8,024 nt of DNA from Ectopseudomonas composti. GTDB lineage: Bacteria > Pseudomonadota > Gammaproteobacteria > Pseudomonadales > Pseudomonadaceae. The stretch spans positions 1-8,024 of the forward strand of contig CAMPIF010000180.1 of assembly GCA_946886245.1 (NCBI GenBank), read 5' to 3'. A program made the translations under genes and the position numbers. The notes below the pieces were generated by a model, which was given only the letters and a program-made list of their open reading frames with translations, made no database searches and was not told where the DNA came from. This document shows, piece by piece, positions 1 through 5,503 of the stretch (the stretch's first letter is position 1; each line of letters opens with the position of its first letter).

Positions 1-203
1 GGTTCGCCCTGCGCCAGGACGTCGACTTCGACCCCGCGCGCAGCCTGTTCATCGACGACAGCCTGCCGATCCTGCGCAGCGCCGGGCAGTTCGGTGTCGC
101 CCATCTGCTTGCCGTGCGCCAGCCGGACAGCCAGGCGGGCCCGAAGGACACCGAGGAATTCGCCGCGGTGGAGGATTACCGAGAGCTGGTGCAGGGGCTG
201 TAG
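1..203 (+). CDS. yrfG: GMP/IMP nucleotidase, HAD family (YrfG-like), 3' end only
   Basis: Only the last 66 codons are present, read from base 3 and ending in TAG at 201-203; the start lies outside the window. The visible part carries the C-terminal HAD motif LFIDDS (local residues 15-20), in which the two Asp residues help bind Mg2+. It then continues as a helix and a GVAHLL.V.QPDS segment and ends DYRELVQGL. This matches my memory of the E. coli YrfG C-terminus (TLFIDDS...QFGI...V.NPDS...DYRRL). YrfG-type enzymes dephosphorylate purine mononucleotides such as GMP and IMP in the cytoplasm. The nucleophile Asp of motif I is not in view, so the assignment rests on the C-terminal part alone. The gene converges on lysM and its stop codon coincides with the first bases of a palindromic repeat. 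Another HAD phosphatase of the same subfamily cannot be excluded. Confidence 0.8.
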   Translation, partial: FALRQDVDFDPARSLFIDDSLPILRSAGQFGVAHLLAVRQPDSQAGPKDTEEFAAVEDYRELVQGL

Positions 204-284
204 GGTGGAAAACCGCGAAGCGTTTTCCACCTGTGGCTACCTGAGGCCGTTCTGGCGGATGTAAAAAGCGAAATCCGCCCTACG
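201..284. repeat. Mosaic palindromic intergenic repeat between convergent genes
   Basis: The 76-bp gap between two convergent genes, plus both stop codons, is one composite inverted repeat. The left module is a perfect 10-bp stem, GGTGGAAAAC (204-213) with GTTTTCCACC (222-231), around an 8-nt loop. The right module pairs GGCGGAT (254-260) with ATCCGCC (273-279). The outer ends TAGGGTGG (201-208) and CCGCCCTA (276-283) are complementary with one G-T wobble, so the whole unit can fold back on itself. TAGGGTGG...CCACC and GGCGGAT...ATCCGCCCTAC blocks are familiar as dispersed intergenic repeats in Pseudomonas genomes, by recall and not searched here. As RNA it could act as a bidirectional transcription end or mRNA 3' protection, although neither strand shows a proper T tract. 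Confidence 0.7.
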
Positions 285-714
285 GAATCCGCAGCACTTG
301 CCCCGGATAGATCTTGTCCGGGTGACTGAGCATCGGCTTGTTGGCCTCGAATATCTTCATGTAGGCATTGGCATTGCCGTATTCGGCCTTGGCGATGGCG
401 CTCAGCGTGTCGCCCTTGTTCACCGTGACGAAGCGCGCTGCGGGGGCCGGCGTGGTCACGTTGATCTGGTCCTCGACTTCACCGACACCGGCGACGTTGC
501 CCAGCGCCAGGAGGATCTTTTCCTTCTCTTCCTGGCTGGCCACTTCGCCACGGGCGATGACCTTGTCACCCTCGACACTGACCTCGATGTTCGGGTTACC
601 CAGGCCAACCTTGGTAACGTGTTCCTTGAGTGACTCGGCGGCCTGCGCCTCCTGACCCACCAGCGATTCCCAGAGCTTGACCCCGGCGTCTTTGACAAAG
701 GCAAACAGACTCAT
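280..714 (-). CDS. lysM: BON and LysM domain protein (LysM/Kbp, YgaU family)
   Basis: This 144-residue protein closely resembles E. coli YgaU (also called Kbp or LysM): N-terminus MSLFAFVKDAG.KLWE, a BON domain at about residues 25-86 (EKEKILLALGNVAGVGEVEDQI), and a LysM domain at about 93-143 (FVTVNKGDTLSAIAKAEYGNANAY...IYPGQVLRIP). In E. coli this protein is reported to bind K+ and to be induced by osmotic stress; LysM domains generally bind peptidoglycan-type sugars. No signal peptide is visible, as in the E. coli protein. I start at 714 rather than the upstream ATG at 750 because the MSLF N-terminus is the conserved one and an AGAGGA ribosome site lies 6-7 nt before it. The protein ends at RIP, whereas E. 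coli continues with two Glu; the TAG stop belongs to the adjoining repeat. It is divergent from the lysR-type gene. Confidence 0.93.
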   Translation of the reverse strand: MSLFAFVKDAGVKLWESLVGQEAQAAESLKEHVTKVGLGNPNIEVSVEGDKVIARGEVASQEEKEKILLALGNVAGVGEVEDQINVTTPAPAARFVTVNKGDTLSAIAKAEYGNANAYMKIFEANKPMLSHPDKIYPGQVLRIP

Positions 715-742
715 GGCGATTCCTCTCGTTCCTTGTGAATGG

Positions 743-759
743 CCGGGCAAACCGCCCGG
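743..759. other. Short GC hairpin in the lysM leader
   Basis: CCGGGC (743-748) and GCCCGG (754-759) form a perfect 6-bp stem with a 5-nt loop. On the minus strand it falls about 30 nt upstream of the lysM start codon, before the ribosome site, so it would probably lie in the lysM 5' leader if transcription starts farther upstream. No T tract follows on either strand. Role unknown; it could be a weak RNA structure or part of a protein-binding site. Confidence 0.4.
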
Positions 760-823
760 AGACCAAAGTCTAGTTCAGGAAACACCCTTGATTTGCATTC
801 GCGCATTAGAATCCGGGCAAACC
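743..823. repeat. 11-bp direct repeat in the divergent lysM/lysR region
   Basis: CCGGGCAAACC occurs at 743-753 and again at 813-823, 70 bp apart (about seven helical turns), in a divergent region of only 119 bp. Copy 1 forms the left half of the 743-759 hairpin. Copy 2 lies directly before the AGGAG ribosome site of the LysR-type gene. A TAGAAT hexamer (807-812) just before copy 2 could be a -10 element, but no -35 box stands at the right distance. The placement would suit autoregulation by the LysR protein, but the repeat is not a classical T-N11-A box. Confidence 0.45.
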
Positions 824-833
824 AGGAGCCCCC

Positions 834-1721
834 ATGGATATCAAGCAGCTGAAATTTCTCGTCGCCCTCGACGAGACCCGCCACTTCGGTCAGGCCGCTG
901 CACGCTGCCACGTGACCCAGCCGACGCTGTCCATGCGCCTACGCCAGCTGGAAGACGAGCTGGGCCTGGAGCTGGTGCGCCGCGGACAGCGTTTCGAGGG
1001 CTTCAGCGCCGAAGGTGAGCGCATCCTGGCCTGGGCGCGCAGCCTGCTGGCAGCGCAGGATGGCCTGCTTGCCGAGGCTGCCGCCTGCCGTGGACATCTG
1101 GTGGGCACCCTACGCCTGGGCGTGGTGCCGCTGGCCAGTTTCGACCCGATGCGCCTGATCAGCCTGTTCGCCGAGCGTCACCCCGGGCTGCGCTTTCAGC
1201 TGCATGCGCTGAGCAGCGACCAGATTCTCGAGGGACTGGTACGCAACCAGCTCGACCTTGGCCTGTCCTATCTCGACCGACTCGACCGCGAGCACTTCGC
1301 CAGCCTGGAGTTGGCCGAAGCACGCATGGGCCTGCTCTACGATCAGCGCCACTTCCACTTCGTCAGCAGCAGCCTGCGCTGGGAGCAGTTGGCCAACCTG
1401 CCCCTGGGCCTGCTCTCGACCGGCATGCACTTTCGCCAGTCCATCGATCACAGCTTCCGCGCTCGCGGCCTCAGCCCACAGGTGCGCCTGGAGGCCGATG
1501 CCGTGCACCACCTGACTCAAGCGGTCAGCGCCGGTCTGTGCTGCAGCGTCATGCCGTTGCCGGCCGATGGCGCTCCGACCGACGGTCACCTGCGCCTTCT
1601 GCCCATCGAGGGGGCTCATACCCTGGCACCTCAAGGCCTGATCATGCGTCGTAGCGCCCCTGCCTCACCGCTCGCGCAAGCCTGCTTCGAAGAGGCACGG
1701 GAGTGGCTGGCGGACGCTTGA
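834..1721 (+). CDS. LysR-type transcriptional regulator
   Basis: A 295-residue protein with the standard LysR layout. It has an N-terminal winged helix-turn-helix at about residues 2-60 (LKFLVALDETRHFGQAAARCHVTQPTLS...LRQLEDELGLELVRR), a linker helix at about 62-90, and a periplasmic-binding-protein-like effector domain from about residue 91 (GTLRLGVVPLA) to the end. Length is normal for the family. The ATG at 834 is supported by AGGAG at 824-828. Its effector is not identifiable from sequence; the domain has two adjacent cysteines near its end (AGLCCSVMPLP), which I only note. It is transcribed divergently from lysM and lies 97 bp upstream of fdhD on the same strand, so the likeliest targets are itself and the fdhD-oxidoreductase operon. 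That regulatory link is inference from position. Confidence 0.93.
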   Translation: MDIKQLKFLVALDETRHFGQAAARCHVTQPTLSMRLRQLEDELGLELVRRGQRFEGFSAEGERILAWARSLLAAQDGLLAEAAACRGHLVGTLRLGVVPLASFDPMRLISLFAERHPGLRFQLHALSSDQILEGLVRNQLDLGLSYLDRLDREHFASLELAEARMGLLYDQRHFHFVSSSLRWEQLANLPLGLLSTGMHFRQSIDHSFRARGLSPQVRLEADAVHHLTQAVSAGLCCSVMPLPADGAPTDGHLRLLPIEGAHTLAPQGLIMRRSAPASPLAQACFEEAREWLADA

Positions 1722-1788
1722 TAGATTTGCTCGATCAGAACATCAAAGCCAACGATTAGACGCTCCCCGCCCATGGGCCTAGGCTTAG

Positions 1789-1807
1789 CTGTGTCAATCT
1801 GTCACAG
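1789..1807. promoter_or_regulatory. Candidate LysR-type operator upstream of fdhD
   Basis: CTGTG (1789-1793) and CACAG (1803-1807) form an interrupted dyad with 9 nt between the arms. Its core, T1792 to A1804, has exactly 11 bases between, which fits the T-N11-A pattern of LysR-family sites. It ends 11 nt before the fdhD start codon, in a gap with no strong Shine-Dalgarno sequence. So close to the gene, it would suit repression or an accessory site better than activation. A very weak promoter-like pair (TTAGAC 1756-1761, TAGGCT 1780-1785) would place the start near the dyad. Five-base arms are short enough to arise by chance. Confidence 0.28.
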
Positions 1808-1818
1808 AGCGCGCCTCG

Positions 1819-2634
1819 ATGGCCAAGCCAGCCGCCCAGTCGCACATCGCCAGTGCCTACACCTACGCCGAACTCGGTGACGGTCGTGCGCAGCACGCTG
1901 CACTGGCCGAAGAATGTGCCCTGGCGATCAGCTACAACGACCTGAACCAGGCCGTGATGATGGTCTCCCCCCATCATCTGGAAGACTTTGCCGTCGGTTT
2001 CAGTCTCGGTAACGACCTGATCAAGTCCATCGACGACATCTATGACATCCAGTTACGCGGCCTCGGTGACAGCCGCGAAGCGCGCCTGCAGGTCAGCAGC
2101 AGAGCCTTCTGGGCGCTCAAGCAGCAACGCCGGCAAATGGCCGGCACCAGTGGCTGCGGCCTGTGCGGCGTGGATGCTCTGGAGCAGGCGCTGCCGGCTC
2201 TGACTGCCCTGCCCGGCGCAGCGTTGCCGCCGCTCGACCACCTGAAAGGCTTGCGCGAGCGCATCGGTGACAAGCAACAACTGGCACGCCACAGCGGCGC
2301 GCTGCATGCCGCCCTGTTCATCGACGCCAGCGGCGAGATTCGTCTGTGCCGCGAAGACATCGGTCGCCATAACGCGCTGGACAAGCTGATCGGCGCCATC
2401 GCTCGCGCGCGCATCGACACCCTTGGCGGCTTCGCCCTGGTCACCAGTCGTTGCAGCCTGGAGCTGCTGCACAAAGCGGTGCGTGCCGGCATCGGCACCC
2501 TGGTGAGCCTGTCCGCGCCCACCGCCCTGACCGTGGACTGGGCGCGGCGCCACCGCCTCAACCTGATCCACCTGCCCCATCACAGCACGCCGCGGGTCTA
2601 CAGCCCCGCGCCTGACGAAGAAGAACGACCATGA
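1819..2634 (+). CDS. fdhD: FdhD, sulfur carrier/sulfurtransferase for molybdenum cofactor
   Basis: A 271-residue FdhD family protein. FdhD accepts sulfur from the cysteine desulfurase IscS and passes it to the molybdenum bis-MGD cofactor before insertion into formate dehydrogenase-type enzymes in the cytoplasm. Diagnostic features are the GTSGCGLCG loop with Cys113 and Cys116 (equivalent to the CxxC pair of E. coli FdhD) and the CREDIGRHNALDKLIG motif at about residues 177-192. Length is normal. The ATG at 1819 has no clear Shine-Dalgarno sequence; the frame has a TAG at 1786-1788 and no ATG, GTG or TTG between, so it is the first plausible start. The stop overlaps the next start in ATGA (2631-2634), showing translational coupling to the oxidoreductase that FdhD presumably serves. 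Confidence 0.96.
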   Translation: MAKPAAQSHIASAYTYAELGDGRAQHAALAEECALAISYNDLNQAVMMVSPHHLEDFAVGFSLGNDLIKSIDDIYDIQLRGLGDSREARLQVSSRAFWALKQQRRQMAGTSGCGLCGVDALEQALPALTALPGAALPPLDHLKGLRERIGDKQQLARHSGALHAALFIDASGEIRLCREDIGRHNALDKLIGAIARARIDTLGGFALVTSRCSLELLHKAVRAGIGTLVSLSAPTALTVDWARRHRLNLIHLPHHSTPRVYSPAPDEEERP

Positions 2635-4970
2635 GCCTGCAACCCGTCAATCCCCGTTACAAGCCCTACAGTGGCCCTGCTGCCGGCTGGGGCGCGCTGA
2701 ACGCCGTCACCCGTTTCTGGCTGGACAGCAAACAGCCGTTCAAGAACCTGCGCGCGCTGCTCAAGACCAACCAGAACGGCGGCTTCGACTGCCCCGGCTG
2801 CGCCTGGGGCGATTCGCCCGAGGACGGTCACATCAAGTTCTGCGAGAACGGCGCCAAGGCGGTCAACTGGGAAGCCACCAAGCGTCGCGTCGATCCGTCC
2901 TTCTTCGCCCGCTACACGGTCAGCCAACTGCGCGAGCAGAGTGACTACTGGCTCGAGTACCAGGGCCGCCTGACCCATCCGATGCGCTACGACGCCAGCA
3001 CCGATCGCTACGTGCAGACCAGCTGGGATGACGCCTTCGCCCTGATCGCGCAGCACCTCAAGGCACTGCCGAGCCCGGATCACGCCGAGTTCTACACCTC
3101 CGGCCGGGCCAGCAACGAGGCCGCCTTTCTCTATCAGCTGTTCGTGCGCGCCTATGGCACCAACAACTTCCCCGACTGCTCGAACATGTGCCACGAGGCC
3201 AGCGGCGTCGCCCTCGGCCAGAGCGTGGGAATCGGCAAGGGCAGCGTGACCTTCGCCGATTTCGAGCATGCCGACGCCATCTTCGTGCTCGGCCAGAACC
3301 CCGGCACCAACCACCCGCGCATGCTCGAGCCGCTGCGCGAAGCGGTCAAACGCGGCGCCCAGGTGGTCTGTTTCAACCCGCTCAAGGAGCGTGGCCTGGA
3401 GCGCTTCCAGCATCCGCAGCACGCGCTGGAGATGCTCACCAACGGCTCCGAGCCGCTGAATACCGCGTTCTTCCGTCCGGCGCTGGGCGGCGACATGGCC
3501 GCCCTGCGCGGCATCGCCAAGTTCCTCCTGCAGTGGGAGCGCGAGGCGCAGGCCAAGGGCGAACCGGCGGTGTTCGACCATGCCTTCATCGCCGAGCACA
3601 CCGACGGCGTCGAGGCCTATCTGCAGTTGCTCGACGATTGCAGCTGGGAGGCGCTGCAGGCTCAGTCCGGCCTTAGCCTGCAGGAAATCGAACAGGCCGC
3701 GCGCATGTACCGCCGCGCCGAGCGCGTGATCATCTGCTGGGCCATGGGCATCACCCAGCACCACCACTCGGTGGCCACCATCCAGGAAATCGTCAACCTG
3801 CAACTGCTGCGCGGCAATCTCGGCCGCCCCGGCGCCGGCCTGTGCCCGGTGCGCGGCCACAGCAACGTGCAGGGCGACCGCACCATGGGCATCAACGACC
3901 GCCCGCCGGTGACGCTGCTCGATGCCCTGGAAAACCGCTTCCAGTTCAAGGTGCCACGCGAGAACGGCCACAACACCGTCGAGGCGATCAACGCCATGAT
4001 CGACGGCCAGGCCAAGGTGTTCATCGGTCTCGGTGGCAACTTCGCCCAGGCCACGCCGGACAGCCCGCGCACGCACAAGGCGCTGCAGAGCTGCGACCTC
4101 ACCGTGCAGATCAGCACCAAGCTCAACCGCAGCCACCTCACCGTCGGCGGTGACGCGCTGATCCTGCCGTGCCTGGGCCGTACCGACATCGACCATCAGG
4201 CCGGTGGCCCGCAGGCGGTGACGGTGGAAGACTCGTTCAGCATGATCCACGCCTCCTACGGCCAGCTCGAACCGCTTGCCGGCAGCGAGATGCGTTCGGA
4301 GCCGGCCATCGTCGCCGGGATCGCCAAGGCCACCCTGGGCAACCACCCGGTGGACTGGGACGCGCTGATCGCCGACTACGACCGTATCCGCGAACTGATC
4401 GCCGACACCATTCCCGGCTTCCACGACTTCAACCAGCGCGTCGCTCACCCCGGTGGTTTCTACCTCGGCAACTCGGCCGGCGCACGGCAGTGGAAAACCG
4501 CTTCCGGCAAGGCCAACTTCAAGGCCAATGCCCTGCTCACCGATCTGCTGCCGCCACAGGTGCGCGAGAGCGGTGAAACGCCGGATCTGATCCTGCAGAC
4601 CCTGCGCTCGCACGACCAGTACAACACCACGGTGTATGGCCTCGACGACCGCTACCGGGGCGTGCGCGGGCAGCGTGACGTGCTCTTCGCCAACGAGGCG
4701 GACATCCTCCGCCTGGGCTTCAAGCCCGGCCAGAAGGTGGACATCCGTTCGCTGTGGAACGATGGCATCGAGCGCCGCGTCAGCGGTTTCACCCTGCTCG
4801 CCTTCGACATTCCGGCCGGCCAGGCCGCTGCCTACTTCCCCGAAGCCAACCCGCTGGTGCCGCTGGAAAGCGCCGGCGTCGGCAGCAGCACACCGACCAG
4901 CAAGTTCGTCGCCATCCGCTTGCAGGCGGCCAGCGGCGGCAACCTGCTGGGCAGCAGCGCAGCGAGCTGA
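2631..4970 (+). CDS. FdhF/YdeP-family molybdopterin oxidoreductase (formate dehydrogenase alpha-like)
   Basis: A 779-residue protein of the molybdopterin oxidoreductase superfamily, closest to the YdeP branch. It has an N-terminal cysteine cluster FDCPGCAW...FCENG (Cys54, Cys57, Cys71). NMCHEASG follows, with Cys187-His188 where E. coli FdhF has Sec140-His141, so Cys187 is the likely molybdenum ligand. Then come the cofactor-binding segment GQNPGTNHPR (221-230), the HSNVQGDRTMGI loop (410-421), and a C-terminal dinucleotide-binding domain from about 650 (TLRSHDQYNTTVYGLDDRYRG). No twin-arginine or other signal is visible, so it is probably cytoplasmic. It starts inside the fdhD stop (ATGA), which explains the lack of a strong ribosome site. 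No electron-transfer subunit is adjacent, and activity on formate is unproven for this branch; E. coli YdeP is linked to acid resistance. The substrate here is unknown. Confidence 0.93.
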   Translation: MSLQPVNPRYKPYSGPAAGWGALNAVTRFWLDSKQPFKNLRALLKTNQNGGFDCPGCAWGDSPEDGHIKFCENGAKAVNWEATKRRVDPSFFARYTVSQLREQSDYWLEYQGRLTHPMRYDASTDRYVQTSWDDAFALIAQHLKALPSPDHAEFYTSGRASNEAAFLYQLFVRAYGTNNFPDCSNMCHEASGVALGQSVGIGKGSVTFADFEHADAIFVLGQNPGTNHPRMLEPLREAVKRGAQVVCFNPLKERGLERFQHPQHALEMLTNGSEPLNTAFFRPALGGDMAALRGIAKFLLQWEREAQAKGEPAVFDHAFIAEHTDGVEAYLQLLDDCSWEALQAQSGLSLQEIEQAARMYRRAERVIICWAMGITQHHHSVATIQEIVNLQLLRGNLGRPGAGLCPVRGHSNVQGDRTMGINDRPPVTLLDALENRFQFKVPRENGHNTVEAINAMIDGQAKVFIGLGGNFAQATPDSPRTHKALQSCDLTVQISTKLNRSHLTVGGDALILPCLGRTDIDHQAGGPQAVTVEDSFSMIHASYGQLEPLAGSEMRSEPAIVAGIAKATLGNHPVDWDALIADYDRIRELIADTIPGFHDFNQRVAHPGGFYLGNSAGARQWKTASGKANFKANALLTDLLPPQVRESGETPDLILQTLRSHDQYNTTVYGLDDRYRGVRGQRDVLFANEADILRLGFKPGQKVDIRSLWNDGIERRVSGFTLLAFDIPAGQAAAYFPEANPLVPLESAGVGSSTPTSKFVAIRLQAASGGNLLGSSAAS

Positions 4971-5000
4971 CAGGCGGCCAGGAACCTCCTGCGCAGATCA

Positions 5001-5033
5001 CCGGTCAATGGCGTAACGCTCGCCATTGACCGG
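5001..5033. terminator. Perfect 13-bp hairpin between the oxidoreductase and glycine-zipper genes
   Basis: CCGGTCAATGGCG (5001-5013) and CGCCATTGACCGG (5021-5033) are exact reverse complements around a 7-nt loop TAACGCT. The stem starts 31 nt after the oxidoreductase stop and ends 23 nt before the next start codon. No T run follows on either strand, so it is not a textbook intrinsic terminator. It may end or protect the upstream mRNA, or be a member of a dispersed palindrome family like the one at 201-284, with similar size and loop position but different stem sequence. Confidence 0.5.
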
Positions 5034-5056
5034 CGAATCCTGTGATCGAGGTGTCC

Positions 5057-5503
5057 ATGAAGTCTCTGCAATTCTTCTTTCTTTCCCTTGGCCTGAGCAG
5101 CGGCGGCTTTGCCTTTGCCGGCAATACCGAAGCCGGTTTGGGTGGTGCCCTGGGTGGCGCCGTGGGGGCGATGGTTGGCCAGCAGGTCGGTGGCAACACA
5201 GGCGCGGCAGTCGGCGCCGGTCTCGGCGGCGCAGCCGGTAGTATGGTCGGTGCCGACCGTCGCAGCCGTACCGAAGCCGCCATTGGCGGCGCACTGGGCG
5301 CTGCCGGCGGCAACGTCGTTGGTCAGCAGGTCGGTGGCAACACCGGCGGCGTGGTCGGTGCTGCAGTCGGCGGCGGCGCCGGTGGCGCACTGGGCAACTA
5401 CATGGGCAATGCCAGCTACGACGATGATCGTCGTGGCAAGCATCACCGCCACTACCATGGCAAGAAACACAAGAAGCACCACAAGCACTGGCGCCGTCAC
5501 TGA
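5057..5503 (+). CDS. Glycine-zipper envelope protein with His/Lys/Arg-rich tail
   Basis: A 148-residue small protein. Residues 1-21 form a signal peptide (MKSLQFF start, hydrophobic core, AFA before Gly22), so export is likely. Residues 24-113 are glycine-zipper sequence in two copies of about 42 residues offset by 48, each with GQQVGGNTG (41-49 and 89-97). Such Gly-rich stretches insert into or pack within membranes. An acidic SYDDD spacer leads to a 24-residue C-terminal tail (125-148) with 9 His, 6 Lys and 5 Arg. I prefer the ATG at 5057 to the GTG at 5042: it gives a clean signal peptide and has GAGG at 5048-5051. No specific function is recognised; outer-membrane or periplasmic packing and metal or polyanion binding by the tail are guesses. 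Its end overlaps the convergent gene by 7 bp. Confidence 0.85.
   Translation: MKSLQFFFLSLGLSSGGFAFAGNTEAGLGGALGGAVGAMVGQQVGGNTGAAVGAGLGGAAGSMVGADRRSRTEAAIGGALGAAGGNVVGQQVGGNTGGVVGAAVGGGAGGALGNYMGNASYDDDRRGKHHRHYHGKKHKKHHKHWRRH
5126..5395 (+). repeat. Internal duplication within the glycine-zipper gene
   Basis: Bases 5126-5251 and 5270-5395 encode matching 42-residue units beginning TEA and centred on GQQVGGNTG, exactly 144 bp (48 codons) apart. The central 20 bases CAGCAGGTCGGTGGCAACAC at 5180-5199 recur exactly at 5324-5343. The rest differs both in silent and amino-acid-changing positions, so this is an old in-frame duplication with a conserved core rather than a recent one. Confidence 0.8.

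Noticed and set aside
788..812. Sigma-70 promoter for the LysR gene from TTGATT (788-793) and TAGAAT (807-812)
   Set aside because: The hexamers are only 13 bp apart, too short for a functional -35/-10 pair. The TAGAAT alone may still be a -10.
1110..1634. Minus-strand frame of 174 codons inside the LysR gene
   Set aside because: The plus-strand protein is a complete, typical LysR regulator; the antisense translation has no recognisable motif.
2598..4613. Long open frame of 671 codons on the minus strand opposite the oxidoreductase gene
   Set aside because: It lies entirely antisense to a clear molybdopterin enzyme gene in GC-rich DNA, where such frames arise from codon bias. Its translation is low-complexity (Val, Gly, Ala, Glu, His rich) with no recognisable domain.
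5126..5395. CRISPR-like or tandem DNA array from repeated GGTGGC and GGCGGC blocks
   Set aside because: The repetition is explained by Gly/Ala codons in a duplicated coding unit; there are only two long units and no spacer pattern.
4832..5500. Minus-strand frame of 222 codons opposite the glycine-zipper gene
   Set aside because: It is a shadow of the Gly-rich repeats and spans the intergenic hairpin; it shows no ribosome site or family resemblance, while the plus-strand gene has a signal peptide and a good start.
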